From contig CAZZMB010000002.1 in the NCBI GenBank assembly GCA_964655225.1, positions 26,676-90,675 of the forward strand: 64,000 nucleotides of DNA, read 5' to 3'. The notes under the pieces are model-generated. The model was not told where the DNA came from. It saw nothing but the letters and a program-made list of their open reading frames with translations, and ran no database searches. Each line of letters starts with the position of its first letter. The stretch's first letter is position 1. The translations under genes and the position numbers were made by a program. This DNA comes from JAFMKE01 sp964655225 (GTDB taxonomy: Bacteria > Bacteroidota > Bacteroidia > Chitinophagales > UBA8649). Below are positions 52,074 through 59,519 of the stretch, piece after piece.

Positions 52074-52081
52074 TAATTTTG
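52074..52081 (+). promoter_or_regulatory. -7 box of the fatty-acid hydroxylase gene
   Basis: TAATTTTG, a TAnnTTTG match 17 nt before the ATG at 52099. Confidence 0.55.
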
Positions 52082-52098
52082 GAAGGTAAAACTAAGTT

Positions 52099-52734
52099 AT
52101 GGCGAACAAATTATTTGTAAGTACTAAAGATGAATCTCCTAAAATGTTTGAAAATGCCTTCTTGGATTTTTTCTCGAGGGTTCCTTTTTATGTTCCACTC
52201 ATTATTTTTATTCCAATAATAAGTTATTACTCGTATTTGTCCTTCGAGGAAGCGGGTATATCGGTAATAGCGTTTACGTCATCCGTTTTTATAGGTGCAG
52301 TGGTTTGGACCCTGATGGAATACCTCATTCATCGGTATATCTTTCATGCTCATCCAGTTTCTGATTGGGCAAAAAAAATACACTATACTTTTCATGGCAT
52401 TCACCATGACTATCCTCAAGATTCGCTTCGATTGGTTATGCCACCTCCGGTGAGTATACCATTGGCGGTCATTTTCTACTGGATGTTTTTTTTGATAATG
52501 AAACCGCTTGGGATACTTCAGTTTCATTCTGCCTTCTTCGCTGGTTTTGTAGCGGCTTATTTGATTTATGACATGATGCATTATGCATCTCATCATGTGC
52601 CCATGACTGGCAAATACTTGAAAATGGTGAAAGATCATCATATGAAGCATCATTACAAAAATCCAGAGGAAGGATTTGGTTTTACTTCAAAAGTCTGGGA
52701 TAGAGTTTTTGATACTGATTTTAAGGAAGATTAA
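52099..52734 (+). CDS. Fatty-acid hydroxylase superfamily membrane protein
   Basis: 211 residues with about four membrane segments and the di-iron histidine clusters of the sterol desaturase/fatty-acid hydroxylase superfamily: MEYLIHRYIFHAH, HYTFHGIHHDYP, HYASHHVP and DHHMKHHYKNP. The C-terminal GFTSKVWDRVFDTDF is typical of the fatty-acid 2-hydroxylase (FA2H/Scs7) branch. In Bacteroidota it could hydroxylate sphingolipid or ornithine-lipid acyl chains; the substrate is inferred from family only. Confidence 0.9.
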   Translation: MANKLFVSTKDESPKMFENAFLDFFSRVPFYVPLIIFIPIISYYSYLSFEEAGISVIAFTSSVFIGAVVWTLMEYLIHRYIFHAHPVSDWAKKIHYTFHGIHHDYPQDSLRLVMPPPVSIPLAVIFYWMFFLIMKPLGILQFHSAFFAGFVAAYLIYDMMHYASHHVPMTGKYLKMVKDHHMKHHYKNPEEGFGFTSKVWDRVFDTDFKED

Positions 52735-52780
52735 CTAAGGTCCTCAAACTAATCCTCAACACATTCTGTTTCCTTTAAAT

Positions 52781-53251
52781 ATGAAAACTTTACTTTTTAT
52801 TTTCAGCTTAGGTATGTTCTCCTTAGGTTTTAGTCAAGGGAAAAGCAATAACTCTTATGTTCTTGAAAATCGAGAAACATCTGTTTTTAATGATTTAAAC
52901 GATTTTCAGAAAAAGGTGATGTGCGGAGGAGCTACAGAGAAACCTTTCACTGGAAAATATCTTTACAACAAGGCAGATGGAATATATACCTGTGCTGCCT
53001 GTCAATGTCATTTGTTTTTATCGGATACAAAGTTTGATAGTGGAAGTGGATGGCCTAGTTTTTTCGAACAAATAAATAAGGAAGCTATTGAAGAAGTCGA
53101 AGACGTTTCACTTGGAATTAAGCGTGTTGAAATTATCTGTTCATCTTGTAAAGGTCATTTAGGCCATGTGTTTGAGGATGGTCCCCCACCAACGGGACTT
53201 CGTTATTGTGTGAATTCAGCTTCGTTGCTATTCAAGCCAGAAAAAAAGTAA
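52781..53251 (+). CDS. msrB: Exported peptide-methionine (R)-S-oxide reductase
   Basis: 156 residues with a signal peptide (MKTLLFIFSLGMFSLGFSQG). It repairs oxidised methionine in proteins. Zinc cysteines: C71 and C74 (YTCAACQC), C120 and C123 (IICSSCKGHLGH). Catalytic C143 in GLRYCVNSASLLF, and SGSGWPSFF matches the substrate pocket. Export to the periplasm or cell surface is read directly from the signal peptide; most MsrBs are cytoplasmic. The next gene starts 7 nt later. Confidence 0.93.
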   Translation: MKTLLFIFSLGMFSLGFSQGKSNNSYVLENRETSVFNDLNDFQKKVMCGGATEKPFTGKYLYNKADGIYTCAACQCHLFLSDTKFDSGSGWPSFFEQINKEAIEEVEDVSLGIKRVEIICSSCKGHLGHVFEDGPPPTGLRYCVNSASLLFKPEKK

Positions 53252-53258
53252 AAAAATA

Positions 53259-53906
53259 ATGCCTTATAATTATGTAATATTTGATTTTGATGGCACCCTA
53301 TTTGATTCTAGAATAGGTATAGTCGACAGCGTGAAATACGCGCTTGATAAGCTGCAAATAGCCCACCCCTCAGAAGAGGTTTTAACTTCATTTATTGGCC
53401 CTCCCTTGCACGACTCTTTTCAAAATCATTTTGCACTTTCTAAGGATGATACCGCATACGCTGTTGTGAAACTTAGAGAATATTATGGAGACAAAGGATA
53501 CATGCAATCTAAACCATATGAAGGGGTCTTTGCGATTATTAAAGCCCTTCATAAGCAGCATAAAATGCTTGGTATAGCCACTGCAAAGCCCACCAAATAT
53601 GCACAAAGCATATTAGCAGAAAACTTATGGGATAGTTACTTTCATAGTATACATGGTAGTGAGCTGAAAGGGGAGTTATTCCCAAAGGAAAAAACTATCG
53701 GAGAAGTATTGGTTGAGTTCAATCCACGATCGATAGAGGAGTGCGTGATGATTGGGGATACTATTTATGATATAAAAGGAGCTCAGCAGCATAATGTTGA
53801 TTCTATTGCTGTTGATTATGGCTATGGTAAAACACGTGATTTAAAAGATGCCGGACCTACACATTTTGCCCATACAGTTGAAGAGATGAGCAGGATAATC
53901 TTATAA
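53259..53906 (+). CDS. HAD-superfamily hydrolase, phosphoglycolate phosphatase-like
   Basis: 215 residues. HAD motifs: I VIFDFDGTLFDS (D9, D11), II GIATAKPT, III KGELFPKEK lysines, IV VMIGDTIYDIKGA. An alpha-helical cap is inserted after motif I. The Gph/PgmB-type layout suggests phosphoglycolate or a hexose phosphate as substrate; this cannot be settled by eye. It is 7 nt after msrB and probably shares its mRNA. Confidence 0.9.
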   Translation: MPYNYVIFDFDGTLFDSRIGIVDSVKYALDKLQIAHPSEEVLTSFIGPPLHDSFQNHFALSKDDTAYAVVKLREYYGDKGYMQSKPYEGVFAIIKALHKQHKMLGIATAKPTKYAQSILAENLWDSYFHSIHGSELKGELFPKEKTIGEVLVEFNPRSIEECVMIGDTIYDIKGAQQHNVDSIAVDYGYGKTRDLKDAGPTHFAHTVEEMSRIIL

Positions 53907-54005
53907 TATTACTCGGGGTAGTCATGTGCTATACTTCTTACTTCTTCACAAAAAAGACAAATACTTTAAGTAGATCCTACTCGAGCAATTGGACCAACCA
54001 AAACA

Positions 54006-54680
54006 CTAATTTTTTAAGGCTTGCCAAACTATATCATCAGGCACTGGAGCGTTAATACAAATATCAACCTTACTTACCGGATGAATAAATTGAATTTTTT
54101 TCGCATGTAAATGGATGGATTTATCCTCATTCGCTCGGGGGAAACCATATTTAGTATCTCCTTTGATTGGACATCCTATGCTACTTAATTGTACTCTAAT
54201 TTGATGATGCCTTCCTGTTTTAGGCAGGATCTCCAGGAGGAAGTAACGTTTACTACTTGCAAGGAGCTTGTAGCTTAACTCTGAGCGCAGGGCTTTCCCA
54301 AAGGCTTCTTTTTTAGCAATAGATTTATTTTTTACTTGGTTCTTTAGCAAGTAATGAGTTAAAGTATCCTCACTTTTTTTAGGAAGATCTTTTACCACTG
54401 CCCAATATGTTTTTTGAATCTGTTTTTCTTGAAACATTTGATTTAGACGAACCAGTGCTTTACTCGTTCGAGCAAATAAAAGAATACCCGAAGTTGGCCT
54501 ATCCAGTCGATGGGGTAGTCCGATATATGCTGCTCCTGGCTTGTTGTACTTTTTCTTTACGTAAGCCTTCACATCTTCTACAATGGGCACATCGCCGGTT
54601 TTATCTCCTTGCGCAAGTGCTCCACTAGGCTTGTTTATAGCAATAATATGGTTGTCTTCATACAATACGTCAAGCTTCAT
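54006..54680 (-). CDS. RluA-family pseudouridine synthase
   Basis: About 224 residues. It isomerises uridine to pseudouridine in rRNA or tRNA. Catalytic motif PHRLDRPTSGILLF (D60 counting from the start used here), KTYWAVVKDLP, the KTGRHHQIRVQL tail of the active site and GCPIKGDTKYG. There is no S4 domain. I prefer the ATG at 54680 (MKLDVLYEDNHI) over 54692 because it matches family N-termini. It overlaps the oxidoreductase stop and ends the five-gene minus operon. Confidence 0.92.
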   Translation of the reverse strand: MKLDVLYEDNHIIAINKPSGALAQGDKTGDVPIVEDVKAYVKKKYNKPGAAYIGLPHRLDRPTSGILLFARTSKALVRLNQMFQEKQIQKTYWAVVKDLPKKSEDTLTHYLLKNQVKNKSIAKKEAFGKALRSELSYKLLASSKRYFLLEILPKTGRHHQIRVQLSSIGCPIKGDTKYGFPRANEDKSIHLHAKKIQFIHPVSKVDICINAPVPDDIVWQALKN

Positions 54681-55719
54681 AAAATCTTTCAATATTTACT
54701 TCATCGAGTAATGGCGTACCATTTTCCATGTGCGCGATGAGGCGGTCAGCAAAATATGGTGCTAAAGATAAGCCTTTTGTCCCCATGCCATTTAAAACAT
54801 ACATATTCTTATGATTGGGGTGTTCACCTAATATCGGCTTTCTATCTATAACAGTAGGTCTGATCCCAACTTTATGTGCTATTACTTTAAATGGTGCATC
54901 TATGGCTGCTGTCAGCGCATCCAATAAATATTTCTTTTTCTCTAGAGTCGGTTTTTGAACCATATCGTTCCAATCATACGTCGACCCAATACAATATCGA
55001 TTTTCTCCGAGTGGGTTAATATTTATCTTACTGTTTAAAACGCAATCAAGATTCAAATTTGGACATTCAATTATTAAGGCCTCTCCCTTTGAAAATTGAA
55101 TGGGTAAAGAATTGAAGTAAGGATTGAAGCGCATTTTATAGCCTTCTGCAAAGACCACTTTTTTTGCAGAGATTTTATGGTACTTATATCCGTCCTCAAA
55201 TTCCTTTAGAGCGAGATGTTCAAATTCACTTTCTTGGAGGTTTATATTCTCTTTGAGGTAAGTGTAGAAATCATCCATCATTAAATTAATATCTATTTGA
55301 AGTAGCGGTTCTATTTTAGCTCGACCAAAGCCACCTTGAATAGATGCGGGAGTTTCATCGGGATACTCAAAAAGATATTTTGCATATGCTTTAGACGCCC
55401 TTCGAATGTGAAAATCATTTACCTGTTCATTGGTGTGAAGAATTTTTAAAAGACTAGTTTCTTTGTACAAGGAATGATTAAATCTAGTGCTGAGCTCTTT
55501 ATAAAATGACCGTGCCTCAGGAAGGAGTTCTTCGATCATCCAAGTTTTCACAAATCGTCGACCAGTTATTGGATTAATTAGTCCAGATGCTTGTCGTGAT
55601 GCAGTATTTCCAGAGCCCTTATCAACAATTACTACACGTTTATTCTGTTGACTAAGTTTATAGGCGAGAATACTCCCAACCAATCCTTGCCCAACAATTA
55701 AATAATCTGCTTGATCCAT
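54670..55719 (-). CDS. FAD-dependent oxidoreductase (DAO family)
   Basis: 349 residues. N-terminal FAD-binding fold DYLIVGQGLVGSILAYKLS, then SRQASGLINPITGRRF, and the C-terminal VGIRPTVIDRKPILGEHP and GMGTKGLSLAPYFA that complete the flavin site. The DAO family includes glycine and D-amino acid oxidases and tRNA-modification oxidases. The substrate is unknown. It sits between a small membrane protein (1-nt TAATG overlap) and the RluA gene. Confidence 0.9.
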   Translation of the reverse strand: MDQADYLIVGQGLVGSILAYKLSQQNKRVVIVDKGSGNTASRQASGLINPITGRRFVKTWMIEELLPEARSFYKELSTRFNHSLYKETSLLKILHTNEQVNDFHIRRASKAYAKYLFEYPDETPASIQGGFGRAKIEPLLQIDINLMMDDFYTYLKENINLQESEFEHLALKEFEDGYKYHKISAKKVVFAEGYKMRFNPYFNSLPIQFSKGEALIIECPNLNLDCVLNSKININPLGENRYCIGSTYDWNDMVQKPTLEKKKYLLDALTAAIDAPFKVIAHKVGIRPTVIDRKPILGEHPNHKNMYVLNGMGTKGLSLAPYFADRLIAHMENGTPLLDEVNIERFYEA

Positions 55720-56033
55720 TACCGGAAGTGATCTAGATTGGGCCGTTTACTTTCTCGATTTTCATTCTCGAGTTCATCTTCCTTATGGGCAATAGTTATA
55801 CGCAATTGCTGAAAAACATAGTAAGCGCTCAGGGAGGCAAGACCCAAAGCAGGGATTACCGCATAAATAATTTTTTCTAAACCGAAATAATTCAAAACGA
55901 TAATTCCAATTAAAAGTTCAGAGCAAACAAACAAAGTCACCAAACGAAAAACCCAAAACCAAGGTTTCTCTTGATGTTCTTTTGCCCGATTATGTATTTT
56001 AACGGCAAGATAAATAAGAATAAAAATGTCCAT
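55719..56033 (-). CDS. Small membrane protein of unknown function
   Basis: 104 residues. One N-terminal hydrophobic stretch (MDIFILIYLAVKIH), two clear membrane segments around residues 25-75 (VTLFVCSELLIGIIVLNYFG, IIYAVIPALGLASLSAYYVF) and a charged C-terminal tail (KEDELENENRESKRP). No family recognised. Coupled to the FAD oxidoreductase by a TAATG overlap. Confidence 0.75.
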   Translation of the reverse strand: MDIFILIYLAVKIHNRAKEHQEKPWFWVFRLVTLFVCSELLIGIIVLNYFGLEKIIYAVIPALGLASLSAYYVFQQLRITIAHKEDELENENRESKRPNLDHFR

Positions 56034-56034
56034 A

Positions 56035-56289
56035 TTATTTAAAATTACTTAAGTCTTCTTTTCTCTTTTTTGGCAATTTCGCCACAACTAAATCATACGA
56101 GTGATCGATTAGCTCTTCCGCATAATAAGGATTACATTTAAGGTTAGCAGTTCGCTCAATATTATCTAAACTTGAAAGAGCAAACATTTTATCCATTACT
56201 TTAAAAACTAAAGTAGATTGGTCAAAGGGGAAACTTTCGATAACCCTCTTCTTGCTTAGGCAGTATGCTCTAAATTCTTCCATGTTCAT
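56035..56289 (-). CDS. MmcQ/YjbR-family protein with an internal deletion
   Basis: 84 residues. The N-terminal half (MNMEEFRAYCLSKKRVIESFPFD, TLVFKVMDKMFAL) and the C-terminal helix (ELIDHSYDLVVAKLPKK) are typical of MmcQ/YjbR proteins, but these are normally about 115 residues. The central stretch, which in family members reads like a PGYHMNKKHWNTV segment, is missing: NLKCNP runs almost directly into EELIDHSYD. An in-frame deletion of roughly 30-35 codons is the simplest explanation. Its stop lies just before the small membrane protein, and its start overlaps the preceding lipoprotein stop by 4 nt (ATGA). The function may be lost. Confidence 0.8.
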   Translation of the reverse strand: MNMEEFRAYCLSKKRVIESFPFDQSTLVFKVMDKMFALSSLDNIERTANLKCNPYYAEELIDHSYDLVVAKLPKKRKEDLSNFK

Positions 56290-56726
56290 TTAGAAAATGT
56301 AAAAGTGCAATAGTTCGCTTGACCAAATTCATTTAATTGAACATCAAACTGTAATTGTTCAAATCCACCAGTATTAAAATAATTGCCTTCACCAACTACC
56401 GATAAGGCAGAGCTGCCCAATGTTTGTTGGGGTATTCTAAAGTAAGTTCCTTCACAGTCTATATAGGCTTTCATAGTTTGACCAGAATTTATAAAGTTTA
56501 CAAAGTCCAATTCATTTTCCGCCCCATTGCCCGGGTTAATCGTAGCAAAAGTGAAGCCATGACCAAACCCTTGCTGACAGAATTCACTTACATTATAATT
56601 TCCAATAAACTTGGCGGTATCGTAGGTGCTGCAATTTTGTGGCGGAATTTGATCGCATCGGCTTATAAAAAGTGTCAAGCTTACAAGGATAAGAAGCATC
56701 GATAAATATTTTGATTGAGTTTCCAT
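56286..56726 (-). CDS. Lipoprotein or exported protein of unknown function
   Basis: 146 residues. The N-terminal signal has a cysteine in a lipobox-like context (FISRCDQIPP, somewhat atypical because of the Arg at -1). The mature part has further cysteines in CSTYDTAKFIGNYNVSEFCQQ and at DCEGTY and YCTFTF, with a beta-rich pattern reminiscent of small beta-sandwich lipoproteins. No family assigned. First gene of the minus-strand operon. Confidence 0.7.
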   Translation of the reverse strand: METQSKYLSMLLILVSLTLFISRCDQIPPQNCSTYDTAKFIGNYNVSEFCQQGFGHGFTFATINPGNGAENELDFVNFINSGQTMKAYIDCEGTYFRIPQQTLGSSALSVVGEGNYFNTGGFEQLQFDVQLNEFGQANYCTFTFSK

Positions 56727-57101
56727 TTAGCATTTTTTATATGATGAACTTAAATGTAATCAAAGCGTTGAGGCAGGTATCAAAAAACACTTTTAAAGCC
56801 ATATCGTGTCACCTCATGTAAAAGTAATGAAGAAAGTTATTATTGTTGTTGTTTTGAGTCATTTTTCCAATGAGAGCAGTTTAATTGAAATACTTTGAGG
56901 AAAAAGAAAGGGGGGGTTAATCTATATTCAACGCTAATTTTGTTGGCTTGAATCAAGAATATTCAAAGCGCTTGTGTGGTCCCGTTTCAAGTTGGTGTGG
57001 ATTCCCATCGACAATAAACATGGTGTTTGTTCATAAAGATATTCCTTTCAGGACAATGGCAATCGCAGAGTGATTATCTTTAAGCTAAGGAATAAGTTAC
57101 C
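56727..57101. other. Divergent gap before the XRE regulator, with a G7 tract
   Basis: 375 bp without a gene. A run of seven G (56910-56916) is notable in this low-GC genome. The short palindrome CTTG-AAT-CAAG follows. TATCTTTA (57074-57081) is a near-match -7 box about 20 nt before the XRE gene. Two frames of under 25 codons (one starting MKKVIIVVVLSH) have no support. Confidence 0.5.
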
Positions 57102-57440
57102 ATGTCTCTATTCGGAAAAAATATTAAATATATACGTCAGTCAAATGGCTTCAGTCAACAGCAGTTTGCTGGTTTGTTTGAATTGAGTAGAGCTAGTATT
57201 GGAAGCTATGAAGAAGGCAGAGCAGAGCCTAAAATAGAGACTTTGATTAAAATTGCTAATCATTTTCATGTGACAGTAGATCAGTTGGTTCGAGGTAATG
57301 TGGACGCTAATAGCATAGTACAGGATCGCACAGAAAAAGAATCGCTTCCTCCCCCTCCAGCGCTGTATATTGAGGATCGCTTAAGTGCATTAGAGCAAAA
57401 AATTACTCATTTGGAAGCTCAATTGAATAATAAGTCATGA
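57102..57440 (+). CDS. XRE-family helix-turn-helix regulator
   Basis: 112 residues. The N-terminal 65 residues form a Cro/C1-type HTH (FGKNIKYIRQSNGFSQQQFAGLFELSRASIGSYEEGRAEP, then IKIANHFHVTVDQLV). After a proline-rich spacer (LPPPPAL) the C-terminus is a short coiled coil (RLSALEQKITHLEAQLNN) likely used for oligomerisation. Its stop overlaps the murF start by 4 nt (ATGA), so murF is probably in the same regulatory unit. Signal and operator are unknown. Confidence 0.88.
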   Translation: MSLFGKNIKYIRQSNGFSQQQFAGLFELSRASIGSYEEGRAEPKIETLIKIANHFHVTVDQLVRGNVDANSIVQDRTEKESLPPPPALYIEDRLSALEQKITHLEAQLNNKS

Positions 57441-58714
57441 CAATACAAGAGATTTATAAAGTTTTTTTAAAAAGTAAAGGTGTTTGTACTGATACTCGAA
57501 CACTTCAAGCTGGGCAGATCTTTTTTGCTTTAAAGGGCGATAATTTTAATGGGAACAAGTACGCTAAGCAAGCTTTAGAAGCCGGAGCAAGCTTTGCTAT
57601 TGTTGATGAAGAAGAATTTTTGGTTAAAGGGGAAAGTGTGTTAGTGAAGAATGTTTTGGAGGTCTTACAAGCTTTAGCACAGTATCACCGCCAAGTTCTT
57701 AAAACTCCAATTATAGCGATTACCGGAAGCAATGGAAAAACAACGACTAAGGAGTTAATGCGCAGCGTATTGCTTCAAAAGTATGTCTGTTTTGCCACGA
57801 AAGGAAATTTGAACAATCATATTGGGGTGCCTCTTTCATTGCTATCACTTACCCCAGCGCATGAACTTGCCATTATTGAAATGGGAGCCAATCATCAGGG
57901 AGAAATTGCTTCTTATTGCAAATGGGTGCTACCCGAATATGGCTTGATTACTAACATTGGGAAGGCTCACTTAGAAGGGTTTGGTGGATTGGAAGGAGTG
58001 AAGAAGGGCAAAACGGAGCTGTTTCAAGATATAGCTTCAAGAAATGGACTAGTTTTTTATAATGGAGATGACACCATTTTAACTGAACAAAGTAAATTAT
58101 TAGATCGACGATTGGCTTATGGCGAAATTAATATGCCAAAATATAAGTATAGACTTGTTGAAAATAAGGAATTCATAGCTCTAGAGGTAGAGGATCTTCA
58201 CATTCAAAGTCGTCTGATAGGCAAATACAACGGGGCGAATATGGCAGCTGCCCTGGCAGTTGGTCAATACTTCAAAGTGCCTTTAGCGAAGATTAAAATA
58301 GCATTGGAAGCTTATACTCCTCAAAACAATCGTTCGCAAATTATTGAGTATGGCACCCATGAGGTAATACTGGACGCGTATAATGCAAATCCAACATCAA
58401 TGATGGCTGCATTGGAGTATTTTGAAAACAATGATGCGAAGAATAAAGGAGTCTTTTTAGGCGATATGTTGGAGGTAGGGGAGTCTAGCGAAGCCGAACA
58501 TCAGTTGATTGTTGATTATCTAGCTAAGGGTTCATTTGGGTTTTATGCACTGGTGGGGGAAAGATTCTATGCATGTAAGAATGAAGATGGCTTGTTTTTT
58601 AAAACGAGTGAAGAAGCAAAACTATGGTTGAAAAGCCAAGAGTTAAATGGATTCACCTTTCTGATTAAAGGATCAAGAAGCATGAAAATGGAAGCGATTA
58701 TAGCAAATAAATAA
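57437..58714 (+). CDS. murF: UDP-N-acetylmuramoyl-tripeptide--D-alanyl-D-alanine ligase
   Basis: 425 residues. It adds D-Ala-D-Ala to the UDP-MurNAc tripeptide, the last cytoplasmic step of the peptidoglycan stem. Mur ligase motifs: N-terminal VCTDTRTLQAGQIFFAL, P-loop AITGSNGKTTTKEL, middle-domain IGMVG-like IIEMGANHQGEI, TNIGKAHLEGFGG and C-terminal YNANPTSMMAALEYF. No other dcw-cluster gene is adjacent. Translationally coupled to the XRE regulator. Confidence 0.96.
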   Translation: MTIQEIYKVFLKSKGVCTDTRTLQAGQIFFALKGDNFNGNKYAKQALEAGASFAIVDEEEFLVKGESVLVKNVLEVLQALAQYHRQVLKTPIIAITGSNGKTTTKELMRSVLLQKYVCFATKGNLNNHIGVPLSLLSLTPAHELAIIEMGANHQGEIASYCKWVLPEYGLITNIGKAHLEGFGGLEGVKKGKTELFQDIASRNGLVFYNGDDTILTEQSKLLDRRLAYGEINMPKYKYRLVENKEFIALEVEDLHIQSRLIGKYNGANMAAALAVGQYFKVPLAKIKIALEAYTPQNNRSQIIEYGTHEVILDAYNANPTSMMAALEYFENNDAKNKGVFLGDMLEVGESSEAEHQLIVDYLAKGSFGFYALVGERFYACKNEDGLFFKTSEEAKLWLKSQELNGFTFLIKGSRSMKMEAIIANK

Positions 58715-58752
58715 AAAAGGCTCCAGCGATTACGATCACTGAAGCCAAAAAA
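58713..58752. terminator. Bidirectional terminator between murF and the redoxin gene
   Basis: GGCTcCAGCGAT and ATCaCTGaAGCC form a stem with two mismatches, flanked by an A tract on one side and its complement on the other, so it can end both convergent genes. Confidence 0.8.
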
Positions 58753-58769
58753 TTTGAATTAGATTTAAT

Positions 58770-59390
58770 TTACTTTACTCTTTTAATACTGCATCCTTTC
58801 GCAGGCGTTTGATTGACTTTAATAGCCTTACCTATACCTATCTGATTTAATGCATTGATTAAATAACTTTCACTTACCGCATCGGCATCTTTACTATTGT
58901 CATCTATCGCTCCAGCATATACTAAAAGGTCATCACTGTCAAAAAGAAATACATGAGGAGTTGTTTTCGCTCCAAAAGCATTCGCTATGGCAGAGCTTTT
59001 ATCGACTAGATATGGTGACTTATACATCACTTCTTTCGCATGACTTACCATATTTTCGAAAGAATCATCACCTGCTCTTTTTGCTTCGTTCGAATTGATT
59101 AGTGCAGTGCCAAAACCATAACGACCAGCAATTGCAGTAACATCATCATAACGATCTTCCCATTGTGTCACGAAGGGACAAGTATTACAAGAAAAGATTA
59201 CCAAGGTGCCGTTTTTCTGTTTGATATCGCTGAGGCTCATCATACTGTTGTCAATGTTTCTCATTTCAAGATCCATCATTGGCATCGCTGCCCCCAGTTC
59301 AATTGTTGGAAATTGTTCTTCTTCACCGGGCGCAAAGCCTGCGAATATTGCACATCCAATCACGAGAATAAATAAAGCTATTTTGTTCAT
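58770..59390 (-). CDS. Exported redoxin (AhpC/TSA-like, CxxC)
   Basis: 206 residues with a signal peptide (LFILVIGCAIFAGFAPG). Thioredoxin fold of the AhpC/TSA-redoxin branch: VIFSCNTCPFVTQW holds the CxxC pair (C68, C71), followed by YGFGTALINSNEAKR, a characteristic redoxin segment, and TTPHVFLFD with the cis-Pro. Likely acts on periplasmic thiols or peroxides. The Cys at residue 13 lies inside the signal and is not a good lipobox. Confidence 0.87.
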   Translation of the reverse strand: MNKIALFILVIGCAIFAGFAPGEEEQFPTIELGAAMPMMDLEMRNIDNSMMSLSDIKQKNGTLVIFSCNTCPFVTQWEDRYDDVTAIAGRYGFGTALINSNEAKRAGDDSFENMVSHAKEVMYKSPYLVDKSSAIANAFGAKTTPHVFLFDSDDLLVYAGAIDDNSKDADAVSESYLINALNQIGIGKAIKVNQTPAKGCSIKRVK

Positions 59391-59489
59391 AATTTTTGTT
59401 TTTTAGGTAACACAGAATGAAATAATTTGTTCAAATCGGTTGCGCGTAACATCAACCTAAATTTTTCTTGCTTAAAAATACATAAAATG

Positions 59490-59513
59490 CTACACAATGT
59501 ATTTATTTTGTAG
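59490..59513. promoter_or_regulatory. Inverted repeat upstream of the FAD/Fe-S dehydrogenase gene
   Basis: CTACA-c-AAT and ATT-t-TGTAG form an interrupted inverted repeat overlapping the likely promoter region, immediately before the start at 59520. A candidate operator only. Confidence 0.35.
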
Positions 59514-59519
59514 TTGAAT

